From: Kitasatospora acidiphila
GTDB lineage: Bacteria; Actinomycetota; Actinomycetes; Streptomycetales; Streptomycetaceae
Direction: 5' to 3'
Assembly (NCBI RefSeq): GCF_006636205.1
Contig: NZ_VIGB01000003.1
Coordinates: forward strand, 3,400,501 to 3,464,500
Length of the DNA: 64,000 bases
Notes under the pieces: model-generated
Told to the model about the DNA's origin: nothing
The model's database searches: none
The model's input: only the letters and a program-made list of their open reading frames with translations
Program-made: the position numbers and the translations under genes
In this document: one piece after another, positions 49,598 through 57,850 of the stretch
Layout: every line of letters begins with the position of its first letter
Numbering within the stretch: the stretch's first letter is position 1

Positions 49598-50821
49598 GCC
49601 GCGACTGCGGGCGGCACTGGCAGCCGCCACCGATGACGTGATCGTCTACGACCTGCCCGGCATCGCCGCCCGCCATGCCGCCCTGGTGCGTGAACTGCCC
49701 GGCGTCGCGGTGCGGTTCGCGATGAAGGCCTGTCCGGTGGACGAGGTGCTCGCCACCCTGGCGGCGGCGGGCGCCGGCTTCGACGCGGCCAGTCCGGACG
49801 AGATCGCCCAGGCCGCTCGAACCGGCGTGCCACTGGACCGGATCCACTACGGCAACACCATCAAGTCCGACCGGCAGATCGCCGCGGCCCATGCGCTGGG
49901 CGTGCGGGACTTCGCCACCGACAGCCTGGCGGATGTCGCGGCCATCGCCGAACAGGCGCCCGGCGCCCGGGTGTTCTGCCGGTTGGCCACCGGCGGCGAG
50001 GGCGCCCTGTGGGGCCTGAGCCGCAAGTTCGGCTGCTCGGTCGCCGAGGCCCGGCGGATCCTGGCCGCCGCCCGGGCCGCCGGCCTCACCCCGGCCGGGC
50101 TGTCGGTGCACGTCGGCTCGCAGCAACTGACCGCCGAAGCCTGGCGGGAGGCGTTCGACACCCTGGCCGAGGCGATGGCGGCGCTGGCCGGCGACGGCAT
50201 CACGCTGGACCACGTCAACCTGGGCGGCGGGCTGCCGGCGCTCGGCTGCCTGGACAGGTACGGCCGGCCGCTGGAGCCGCCGCTGGACAAGATCTTCGCG
50301 GTGATCCGGGAGGGCGCCCAGCGACTGCGCGAACTGGCGGGCGGGGAGCTCGCCTTCGTGATCGAACCGGGCCGCCACCTGGTCGCCGACCACGGCGCCA
50401 TCCGCGCCCGGGTGATCCGACTGACCGAGCGCCAGCAGCCCGGCGGTGAGCGGGATCACTGGCTCTACCTCAGCTGCAGCAAGTTCAACGGGCTCTACGA
50501 GATGGACGAGTTGCGCTACCCGCTGGTCTTCCCGGACTCCTCGGGCTCCTCGGGCTCCCTGGGCTCCTTGGGCTCCTCGGGCTCCTCGGACCAGGGCGAC
50601 CTGGTCCGGCGGTGATCGCCGGCCCGACCTGCGACAGCGACGACGCCTACGACCACCGGGGTGCCCGGGTGGCGGTGCCCGCCGCAGCGGCCTCCGGCGA
50701 CCCGGTCTGGCTGCTGGCCTGCGGTGCCTACGCCACCAGCTACCAGACCCAGGGCTTCAACGGCTTCCGCCCGCTGCCGTACCGGTGCATACCGCTGCCC
50801 GAGGAGGAGCCGGCGTGCTGA
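49587..50821 (+). CDS. Fold-type III PLP-dependent decarboxylase, ornithine/diaminopimelate decarboxylase-like (operon gene 3, frameshifted near 50607)
   Basis: The start ATG 49587 overlaps gene 2. The barrel domain holds the PLP lysine in VRFAMKACP (near residue 47), HVGSQQLT, GGGLPALG and EPGRHLVADHG. The conserved C-terminal cysteine motif GPTCDSDDAYD and GAYATSYQTQGFNGF are in another frame (about 50612-50821). Adding one C in GTCCGGCGG joins them into 411 residues. A ~17-residue Gly/Ser/Leu tandem repeat sits between strands before the Cys motif. It probably decarboxylates an amino acid or amino-acid-like intermediate; substrate unknown. The frameshift is most likely an error because both halves are well conserved. 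Confidence 0.87.
50538..50588 (+). repeat. 9-bp tandem repeat inside the PLP decarboxylase gene
   Basis: About 5.7 copies of a 9-nt unit related to TCCTCGGGC (two copies with single changes) encode (Ser-Ser-Gly)-like repeats. The period is a multiple of three, so copy-number change would keep the frame. It lies only ~20 nt before the apparent frameshift. Confidence 0.85.
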
Positions 50822-51315
50822 TCCGACCGATCCAGGACGAGGACTGGCCGTCCATCGTGAAGTTGGAGACCGAGGCGTACGGCCCACTCGGCCTCTCCGA
50901 GGACCCGGACGCGCTGCGCTCCCGGGCGGCCGGAGCCCCGGAGGCCAACCTGGTGATGGTGGCCGACGACGCGGTGATCGGCTACCTGCTGGCACTGCCC
51001 TACCCACCGGGCCGCTACCCGGACCTGACCCGGCCCGAGCCGCCCGTGCGGCAGGCCACCAACCTGCACGTCCACGACCTGGTGGTGGCAAGCGGGTTCC
51101 GCTCCCGAAGCCTGGCCGAACGCCTGCTCGACCGGGTCACCGCCGTCGCCCGGGCGCAGGGCTTCACCCGACTCTCCGGCGTCGCCGTCAACGGCGCGCA
51201 CACCCGCTGGACCCGCAGCGGCTTCCAGACCTGCCCCGACGTCCCGATCCCCGACCACTACGGCCCGGGCGCGGTCTACATCACGCGGCCACTGGCAACG
51301 GAAGGAGCCCGCTGA
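50815..51315 (+). CDS. GNAT-family N-acetyltransferase (operon gene 4)
   Basis: GTG 50815 has GAGGAGGAG upstream and overlaps the end of the decarboxylase gene by 7 nt. The 166-residue protein starts LIRPIQDEDWPSIVKLETEA. The central strand NLHVHDLVVASGFRSRSLAERLLD (residues ~83-106) carries the acetyl-CoA loop in the variant form R-S-R-S-L-A, which departs from the usual Q/R-x-x-G-x-G/A. An acceptor-side region GVAVNGAHTRWTRSGF follows. It may acetylate the amine made or exposed by the pathway, perhaps as self-protection; this is inference. Confidence 0.85.
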   Translation: MLIRPIQDEDWPSIVKLETEAYGPLGLSEDPDALRSRAAGAPEANLVMVADDAVIGYLLALPYPPGRYPDLTRPEPPVRQATNLHVHDLVVASGFRSRSLAERLLDRVTAVARAQGFTRLSGVAVNGAHTRWTRSGFQTCPDVPIPDHYGPGAVYITRPLATEGAR

Positions 51316-52532
51316 TGCGCGTCACCTCCTATCAGCGCTCCCTGGTGTCGATCGCCGCGCTGTTCTGCTTCCTCGGCTTCCAGTACGCCAGTTGGGCCGC
51401 CCGGCTGCCCGCGATCAAGACCCGGCTGGGCCTGGGGTCAGCGGAGCTGGGGCTGCTGCTGATGGTCTGCGGCGCGGGCGCGGCGGTCTCGTTCCCGCTG
51501 GTGGCGCACCTGATGCGGCGGCTGGGCTCGCGCCGGCTGGCGCTGCTCTCCGGTCTGGTGCTGACCGCCGTGCTGCTCGCCCTGGCCGTGGTGCCGAGCT
51601 ACCCTCTGGCGCTGCTGACGGCCGTCGTGGACGGGGTGGCCGTCGGCTGCCTCAACGTGGCGATGAACGCGCAGGGCGCGGCGCTGGAGGTGGCCCACCA
51701 GCGCGCCGCGATGGCCAGGCTGCACGCCGTCTTCAGCGGCGGCTCGCTCGCCGGAGCGCTGCTCGCCTCCATGGTGAACCTGGCCACCGGGTCGGTGCCG
51801 GTGCACTTCGCGGTGGCGGCGGTGCTGCTGCTGGCACTGCTGGCCGCCTCCCGGCCGGCGCTGCTACCCGACGGCCCGCAGCCCGCCGAACCGGCGGCAC
51901 AGCCCGTCGAACCGGCGGCGCCCGAACCTCGGCGGCGGCGCATCCCGCAGCCGACCGGGATCACCCTGTGGATGGGCCTGGCGATGGCCTTCGGCACGGT
52001 CACCGAAGGTGCGATGAACGACTGGTCGGCGCTCTACCTGCGCGATGTGACCCACGCGGGCGCGGAGTCGGCGCCGCTGGGGATCGCCGTGGTCGCGGGG
52101 ATGATGCTGCTGGCCCGGCTGCTCGCGGACGGCTGGCGGGGCCGCTGGGGCGATGCGGCACTGGTCCGCCTCGGCAGCGCGCTCGGCGGCGTCGGCCTGG
52201 CCCTGGCCCTGCTGGCCGGTGGCACCCTGCCGGCGCTGCTCGGGTTCGCCTGCATGGGCCTGGGCATGGCCGCCGTCACGCCCTGCGTCTACGCGGCGGC
52301 CGCCCGCCACGGCGCCGACGCGCTCGCCCTGGTCGCCGCCATGGGCACCACCGGCCTGCTGGGCGGCCCGGCGGCGATCGGCTTCATCGCGAGCGGCGCC
52401 GGCCTGACCTGGGCGCTGGCCGCGGTGGCCGGCTCGGCGGGCATCGTCTCGCTCTGCGCCCTCCGGATCCGTTTCCCGGCGCTGCGGGAGGCCGCCGATG
52501 GCGGTGCACCGGCTCCGGAGCCAGCCGTCTAG
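51315..52532 (+). CDS. MFS transporter, likely exporter of the pathway product (operon gene 5)
   Basis: ATG 51315 overlaps the previous stop (TGATG). The 405-residue protein has 12 hydrophobic segments with a Pro/Ala/Arg-rich central loop (about residues 185-215). The N-terminal QYASWAARLPAIKTRLGLG and AVSFPLVAHLMRRLGSRR (motif A-like) resemble the YbjJ/DUF-type MFS group. In the second half TEGAMNDWSALYLRD is characteristic of that group. As the last gene of a coupled biosynthetic operon it most likely exports the product. It is followed by a terminator. Confidence 0.9.
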   Translation: MRVTSYQRSLVSIAALFCFLGFQYASWAARLPAIKTRLGLGSAELGLLLMVCGAGAAVSFPLVAHLMRRLGSRRLALLSGLVLTAVLLALAVVPSYPLALLTAVVDGVAVGCLNVAMNAQGAALEVAHQRAAMARLHAVFSGGSLAGALLASMVNLATGSVPVHFAVAAVLLLALLAASRPALLPDGPQPAEPAAQPVEPAAPEPRRRRIPQPTGITLWMGLAMAFGTVTEGAMNDWSALYLRDVTHAGAESAPLGIAVVAGMMLLARLLADGWRGRWGDAALVRLGSALGGVGLALALLAGGTLPALLGFACMGLGMAAVTPCVYAAAARHGADALALVAAMGTTGLLGGPAAIGFIASGAGLTWALAAVAGSAGIVSLCALRIRFPALREAADGGAPAPEPAV

Positions 52533-52555
52533 CCCTCGGCGAGCCCGCCGCGCGA

Positions 52556-52620
52556 CGGTGTGACGCTGACTCAGGCCTCGTGTGCTGCCCGATCGCGAGG
52601 CCTGGGCCACCGTCACACCG
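52556..52620. terminator. Long hairpin between MFS and convergent marR gene
   Basis: CGGTGTGACG (52556-52565) pairs with CGTCACACCG (52611-52620), and inside it CAGGCCTCG (52572-52580) pairs with CGAGGCCTG (52596-52604). The outer right arm overlaps the marR stop by a few bases. Confidence 0.75.
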
Positions 52621-53077
52621 CTGCGTCCCCCGTGCCCGTGAAGGGCCCCTCCTCGACGAACCGCCGCAGCCAGTGGGCGAAGGCCCGGGCGTCCGCCGGC
52701 GGCCAGTCGGCAAGGGAGTCCTCGATGCGGGCTGCCAGGCGCTGCCGAGCGGCCTGCACGATGCCGTCTCCGGCGCCGGTGAGCGCGAGCAGGGTCGCAC
52801 GCCGGTCGCCGGGGTCGGATTCGCGCCGCAGCAGGCCGGCCTGCTCCAGCCGGTCGGCGCGGCGGGTGACGGTGGTGCGGTCGAGTCCTACCTCCCGGCC
52901 GAGGTCGGCGGCACTGCACGGGCCGGTCCGCGCCAGACCGCTGAGCACCGGGTAGGTGAGGTCGTCGACCGCCTCGCCGAGGCCGTCGGTCAGGTAGGCG
53001 TAAAGGCCGGCACGGGTGCTGCGCCGCAGCAGCAGGCCCAGGGCTTCAGCGATCTCGTGTCCTGTCGGGTTCGTCAC
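52613..53077 (-). CDS. MarR-family transcriptional regulator
   Basis: The 154-residue protein from ATG 53077 has N- and C-terminal dimerisation helices around a winged helix: LTYPVLSGLARTGPCSAADLG, recognition helix LDRTTVTRRADRLEQAGLL and wing ESDPGDRRATLLALT. It is divergent from a small NTF2-like protein gene, with two related palindromes between them, so it probably controls both. Its ligand is unknown. Confidence 0.92.
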   Translation of the reverse strand: MTNPTGHEIAEALGLLLRRSTRAGLYAYLTDGLGEAVDDLTYPVLSGLARTGPCSAADLGREVGLDRTTVTRRADRLEQAGLLRRESDPGDRRATLLALTGAGDGIVQAARQRLAARIEDSLADWPPADARAFAHWLRRFVEEGPFTGTGDAAV

Positions 53078-53089
53078 CCCTCCAGATTA

Positions 53090-53141
53090 GCGTGCGCAAG
53101 GCACGCTTTTTTAGTACTGTGAGATACGTGCTTGAAGCACG
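53090..53141. promoter_or_regulatory. Twin palindromic operators between marR and the NTF2-like gene
   Basis: CGTGCTTGAAGCACG (53127-53141) is a perfect palindrome around a central base. GCGTGCGCAAGGCACGC (53090-53106) is a variant with the same CGTGC/GCACG arms. Centres are 36 bp apart. An A/T-rich TTTTTTAGTACTGT stretch between them fits the divergent promoters. Confidence 0.7.
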
Positions 53142-53173
53142 CATCTCCATTCCCTGCCGTGAAAGGACCCCTT

Positions 53174-53566
53174 GTGAGCCGCACCGACATCCGCACCGCC
53201 CTCACCGACCTGCTCCTCACCCCGGGACTCGACCTGGACGAGGCCGTCGACCGCCACTTCGCCCCCGACTACCGCCAGCGCACCGACGGCCGCTGGGACG
53301 ACCGCGGGGAGTTCCTCACCCACATCGCCCACCTGCGCGAGATCGTGGCCGACGGCTCGATCGAGGTGCACGACGAACTCGTGAACGGCGACCGCTACGC
53401 CGACCGGCACACCGTCACCGTCACCAAGACCGACGGCTCGACCGTCCGCATGGAGGTCTACCTCTTCGCCGAGCTCGCCCCCGACGGCCGGTTCCGCCGG
53501 ATCGAGGAGACCACCCTCCTACTCGAAGGCGCCGACAGCGACCGGAACATGGGCAGCGCCCGCTGA
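53174..53566 (+). CDS. SnoaL/NTF2-like small protein
   Basis: GTG 53174 has AAAGGA upstream; the frame extends to a TTG at 53132 that lies inside the operator. The 130-residue protein (TALTDLLLTPGLDLDEAVDRHF, YRQRTDGRWDDRGEFLTHIAHLR) matches the cone-shaped NTF2/SnoaL fold, whose members are ester cyclases, isomerases or carriers. Asp/His residues typical of the pocket are present but no specific reaction can be assigned. It is divergent from the MarR gene and probably under its control. Confidence 0.82.
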   Translation: MSRTDIRTALTDLLLTPGLDLDEAVDRHFAPDYRQRTDGRWDDRGEFLTHIAHLREIVADGSIEVHDELVNGDRYADRHTVTVTKTDGSTVRMEVYLFAELAPDGRFRRIEETTLLLEGADSDRNMGSAR

Positions 53567-53575
53567 GGCACCGCC

Positions 53576-54097
53576 TCAGGCGGCCTTGTCATGGTGGATG
53601 CGCAGCGGCCGCAGGTGTTGGACCGTGGCCTCGTCGCGCGCCTGGTCACGGGTGAGCTGAACGCCGATGTGGAAGTCCTGCACCAGGGTCCAGCCCAGGT
53701 AGCCGGCGCCGATCGTGCAGAACACCCCGGCGGAGGCGAGCGCGAGGCCCGGCGTGGCGCTCCGCGGCGGGCCGTTCCAGTGGTTGGCGTAGAGGCCCAG
53801 GCTAATGCCGAACAGCGCCAGCGCGAGGACGTTGAGGCCCCCGTGGACGCGCCCGATGGCCATGGCGCTCGACTTGCGCGGCACGCCCAGCCACAGGTCG
53901 GCGAAGCCCGGCAGCGCGGCCAGCAGCGCGCCGCCCACTCCGGCGATGTTCATGGCGATCGCGAAATTGAGCCAGAACTGCTGTCCGTTGGAGGCGTAAA
54001 CGGCGAAGCCCACCAGGGTGCCGGTGTAAGCGGCCACCGGGTAGGCGACGAGCATGGGGTGGATGGGATGGCCTGCCAGAGTGACCTTGCTGTACAT
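53576..54097 (-). CDS. DUF2231-family membrane protein
   Basis: The 173-residue protein from ATG 54097 has GGAGGAGG upstream. The N-terminal sequence GHPIHPMLVAYPVAAYTGTL is the DUF2231 signature, with two His residues flanking the first helix that could bind metal or heme. Four hydrophobic segments follow, then a cytoplasmic tail rich in charged residues (VQLTRDQARDEATVQHLRPL). The function of the family is unknown. Its stop lies 10 nt from the convergent NTF2-like gene. Confidence 0.85.
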   Translation of the reverse strand: MYSKVTLAGHPIHPMLVAYPVAAYTGTLVGFAVYASNGQQFWLNFAIAMNIAGVGGALLAALPGFADLWLGVPRKSSAMAIGRVHGGLNVLALALFGISLGLYANHWNGPPRSATPGLALASAGVFCTIGAGYLGWTLVQDFHIGVQLTRDQARDEATVQHLRPLRIHHDKAA

Positions 54098-54230
54098 GGC
54101 GGCCTCCTCCTGGGGGAGATCGCGGCCTAGTTCCAGGCTCCGCCGGTGGGCCAGAGGTGGCAACCCTTCCCCGAGCGGGGCGGCAGCACTCTCTGTGGCA
54201 GCCGCCCTGACCCCGCCGGGCAGGTACTGT

Positions 54231-54926
54231 TCAGCTGCCGAACCGCTCGGGGAACTGGTCGATGATCCCGCAGGACAAGAAGTCCGCCATGCCGAGGATC
54301 TGGTCGTGCACCCGGTCGTAGTCGGCGATGTCCGCCGCGAAGTCACCCTTCAGGCGGTCCGACGCCTCCTTCAGGGTGAGGTCCAGGTGCTCGTGCATCA
54401 TGGCGTGCGTCTCGCTAGAGGGCCAGAAACGCGGGTTGGCCGCAGTCAGGAAGTCGGCGATCTGGTCGGCGTTGGCGTACCAGGCCTTGATCGCCGCCTG
54501 CTCCTTGGCCGTGTCGCCGGCCTTCGCCGCGACCAGGATGTCGACCGAACCAAGGATGTGCTGCCGGAGCAGCGAAGTGAGCTGGTCGCCCGCCTGGTCG
54601 CCGTAGTAGGGCTTGATGGCGTTGCCGAGGTCCACCTGGTTCTGCAGCAGGCGCTGTTCGGTCGGATCGAGGTCGGGGAGGCTCGCGGCGAAGCTCACGA
54701 TGGTCAGCCGGGTCCAGGTGATGTGGTCCTCCCACAACTTGCGCATCTGGTCATGGAACTGCAGCGCGCTGGCGGTCAGCCCCGACCGGGTGGCGGCGAC
54801 GCTCTGCTGCAGCCCGCCGGCGCCCGTGGTCAGCGCTAACGACAGGGCCAGCACGGCAGCGCCCCTGGCGGCCGCCCTGACGGGTAGCGGCGCGAGGCGC
54901 GGCCCGCGGGGCAGTCGGTGGTTCAT
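54231..54926 (-). CDS. Secreted helical protein of unknown function
   Basis: The 231-residue protein from ATG 54926 has AGGAGGACC upstream. The signal peptide covers residues 1-45 or so (basic MNHRLPRGPRLAP, hydrophobic AAVLALSLALTTGAG, cleavage near SVA-AT). The mature part is helical, with QFHDQMRKLWEDHITWTRLT and LLQNQVDLGNAIKPYYGD, and a His-rich stretch ETHAMMHEHLD that could bind metal. One Cys near the end. Similar proteins occur in soil bacteria but I know no function. It is upstream of the DUF2231 gene on the same strand (133-nt gap). Confidence 0.78.
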   Translation of the reverse strand: MNHRLPRGPRLAPLPVRAAARGAAVLALSLALTTGAGGLQQSVAATRSGLTASALQFHDQMRKLWEDHITWTRLTIVSFAASLPDLDPTEQRLLQNQVDLGNAIKPYYGDQAGDQLTSLLRQHILGSVDILVAAKAGDTAKEQAAIKAWYANADQIADFLTAANPRFWPSSETHAMMHEHLDLTLKEASDRLKGDFAADIADYDRVHDQILGMADFLSCGIIDQFPERFGS

Positions 54927-55265
54927 GGGTCCTCCTGATTGACGTGGTGTCGGATCTCCAACGTCACAGGAGCGGATGATCTGCGCACGCTCGGTAGCGC
55001 ATCAGGCCTACGCGTTGGTGAAATGCAAGGGATGCACATAGCCATCAACCTCGCGCTGCGCTGCCACGCCGAGCTACAGGGACGAACGACGCGTATCCAT
55101 CGACACCTTGAACGGGCGCGACGCTGGCAGGCCACTGGACACACCGAGAACTTGCACCAGGTGCAGAAGGGCTCCCGATGATCTACCTGGGAGGTCCTCT
55201 CGGCTGAGGCTGGCCGGTAGCCTGAATCCGGAGTCGAGGGCGCGATGCCCGCCAGGAGGTCGGAA
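54927..55265. other. Intergenic region before the Uma2 gene
   Basis: This 339-nt region has unremarkable sequence. A small open frame (54939-55181) lacks a ribosome site and any family resemblance. No RNA or repeat is evident. Confidence 0.45.
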
Positions 55266-55825
55266 GTGGACTACGCCCGCATGCGAGCCATCGCAGAAGA
55301 GCTCATGGCTCATGCTCCGGAGGATGTCTGGGCCACCGAGATCAGCGGCGACGAGATCATCATGATGATGAGCCCCGCCAACCTGCACGAGCTCATCGTC
55401 TACCGCCTCGCCAAGCACGTGGACCGCCAGTTGGAACGCTCGGGCACCGGCCTCATCGCCCACGGCGGAGCGGACATCGAGGACCCGGAATCCGGGATCA
55501 AGCGCCGCCCCGACGTAATGATCTTTCCCGAGAGCGCGCTGGAGTCGGGCGAGGCAGTGCACCCGCGTGAGGTGACGGCAGTGGTCGAGGTCGTCTCCAA
55601 GTCGAATCCTGAAAACGACTACGAGGGCAAGATGCGCGACTACCCGATAATGGGCGTCCCCTTCTATCTGATCATCGACCCCCGCACGGGCACCGGCCTC
55701 GTCCTCTCCGCTCCGCACCAGACGCCGGAAGGCCGCCGCTACAGCACCCGGCGGGAGTTCACCTTCGGGAGACCATCCGGGTCGGTGAGTACGAAGTCGC
55801 CACCGCCGATTTCCCAACCTACTGA
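55266..55825 (+). CDS. Uma2-family (DUF820) putative restriction-endonuclease-fold protein (frameshifted near 55769)
   Basis: GTG 55266 has AGGAGG six bases upstream. Residues VWATEISGDEIIMMMSP, the PD-(D/E)XK-like region KRRPDVMIFPE, AVVEVVSKSNPENDYEGKMRDY and PFYLIIDPRTG define the Uma2 family, whose members are common in actinomycetes and cyanobacteria and often sit with regulators. Near 55769 one base is missing in TTCGGGAGACC; restoring it yields the family-typical ending FGETIRVGEYEVATADFPTY and a 186-residue protein. The biological role of Uma2 proteins is not established. Confidence 0.82.
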
Positions 55826-55849
55826 CCGTCAGCGCTCATTGCCGGGCAT

Positions 55850-56430
55850 CCTCGGTGCGCACGGAACGCTACGCCGGTGCGCAGCAGAACCAGACCCGCT
55901 TGCCGATGCCGTCGCGCGCCTGGCACTCGTACGGCGCTGCGATTCCCGAGGGGTTCGACCTCTTCATCGGGCTTGAGGAGCTGCCTCCCGGATCGACTGG
56001 TACGAAAGCGAAGTGATTCCCGGTCTACTCCAGACCGAGGAGTGTGCGCGGAGCCTCATTCAGGCCGATCGTCCCGACGAGGACACAGACGAGATCGAAC
56101 GCCGCGTGCAGCTGCGAACTGCTCGGCAAGTGATTCTCACAAGGGCCAGCGACCCGACGACGTTCGATGTCGTCCTCAACGAGGCCGTGCTGCGCCGTCC
56201 GATCGGAGGGGACGCTGGCATGGTCAGCCAGCTCGAACGACTCCTGGAGGCCAGCAAGCTGCCCAACGTACGATCAAGGTGGTCCCGTTCAGTGCGGGCC
56301 TTCACCTCGGTGTGTTGACGGGAGCTTTCGGCATTCTGCGTTTTCCACTGAACGGAGACGGGAGCGAAAGCGAGCCGCCGACCGTCTACGCAGACGGCTT
56401 CACCGGGGCCTTGTACCTCCCGGGCCTCAG
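55850..56430 (+). pseudogene. Remnant of a DUF5753 helix-turn-helix regulator
   Basis: Three frames together read like the DUF5753 C-terminal domain of XRE-type streptomycete regulators: AIPEGFDLFIGLEE, then SRIDWYESEVIPGLLQTEE through QLERLLEASKLPNV, then IKVVPFSAGLHLGVLTGAFG and EPPTVYADGFTGALYL. Frames change near 55985 and 56268. The N-terminal HTH (~100 residues) is missing altogether, and the C-terminus diverges after about 56415. Missing domains cannot be explained by base-call errors alone, so this looks like a truncated pseudogene. Normally such genes pair with a small DUF397 gene; none is seen here. Confidence 0.75.
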
Positions 56431-56579
56431 GCCGGAGCGCGAGCCGACAGGGCCTCCTACTCACCTCCTCCTTTCGGGCCCATCCCGGCGATCCCTCCTG
56501 CCCTCACCCACACGCAGCCGACACGATTGATCGCGCAAGGTGTCCAACTGGTCACACATAGCGGCGAGAGGTGCGGTTC

Positions 56580-57619
56580 GTGCGTCGATCAACAGGGTGG
56601 AAGCGTCGGCTGTCGGCGGTGGCGCTGGCGGGGTGCACTGCGGCTTCCGTGCCGGTGGGTGGTGGCATCGCCCAGGCGGCGGCGCCGGTGCCGACGGTGT
56701 TCTTCGGTGACTCCTACACCTCCAACTACGGCATCGCGCCGCTGGCCGAGACCGACCCGGCCCATCCCCGGTACTTCTGCTTCCGGGCGAAGGACAACTA
56801 CCCGGCGGTGGCAACGCGCCGGCTCGCCGACCGGGGCATCGCGCTGCGAGTGCAGGACGACCGCTCCTGCGGTGCCGCCACGATCAGCAACTTCTGGGAG
56901 GAGCAGGCGCTGTTGCCGCCGCTGCCCCTATCGGTGCCGCCGCAGCAGGAGGCCGTGACGGAGGACACCCGGCTGGTGGTGGGCAGCATGGGCGGGAACA
57001 CGCTCGGCTTCGCCCGCATCCTCAAGCAGTGCTCGCAGCGGCTGCGGGGCGCGGAAGGGGTGCTGCTCCCCGGCGAACCGGTGGACGGGAACTCCCCGGC
57101 CGGCGAGTGTCGCCGGTACTTCGAGACGGGAGACGGAGCGAAGTGGCTGAACTCCCAGCTTGAGACGGTCGGCTCGGATCTGGAGGGGATGTTCGACCGC
57201 ATCCGGTTCTTCTCCGGTGAGCGGGCCAAGGCGGTCCTGGTGGGCTACCCGAGGCTGGTACCCGAGAACGAGCGCCTGTGCAGCACTCCCGTTCCCGGGT
57301 CGCGGGAGCTGCCGTTCGCCGACATCGAGCCGAACACGCTGGACTTCCTCGATCAGGTCGAAACCCGGTTGAACAAGGTCATGGCCGACAGCGCCAGGGA
57401 GCACGGCGCCCGCTTCGTCGACCTGTACGCCGTGACCGGTGGCAGCACCGCCTGCAACGGCCAGGACCGGGGCATCGGCGGCCTGTTGGAGCCCTCCGAG
57501 GTCAAGCTCGGCGATGCCGTGCTGCCCTGGTACGCCCACCCCAACCCCGCGGCCGGGACATCGAGGCGCAGCGGGTCACGGACCGGATCGCGAGCATCCT
57601 CCAGGACCTCCAGGACTGA
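56580..57619 (+). CDS. Secreted SGNH/GDSL-type hydrolase (frameshifted near 57550)
   Basis: I prefer GTG 56580, seven bases after GAGAGG; GTG 56571 is in frame three codons earlier. A signal peptide (RRLSAVALAGCTAASVPVGG, cleavage near AQA-AA) precedes the SGNH fold: block I FFGDSYTSN with the nucleophile Ser, block III-like GSMGGNTLGF, and a C-terminal catalytic His in WYAHPN. Right after that His the frame changes; adding one G (57549-57556) gives HPNPAGRDIEAQRVTDRIASIL and about 346 residues. Six cysteines suggest disulphides outside the cell. It would hydrolyse an ester of lipid or carbohydrate. Confidence 0.87.
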
Positions 57620-57850
57620 CCCACGGGAGCCGGGCTGCTCAGCGCCGCAGCCCCGCCGCGCGCACGGCCGGCCCTTGTGACACCGGCTCCCCCACCCCAA
57701 ATCGTCAGCCGCGCGCAACGGGGACGCCTCCAACCGGGTGAAATGCCACGCATACGAACCCGAAAGCAGCCCTGCTGCTGCTTTCATGCTCCACGAGGGC
57801 AGCAGGTAGCAAGTGATCCAGCCCTCCCAGCTCGGGAGTTGAGGGGAATC

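Noticed and set aside
54939..55181. Small open frame upstream of the Uma2 gene
   Set aside because: No ribosome-binding site and no recognisable domain or biased codon pattern.
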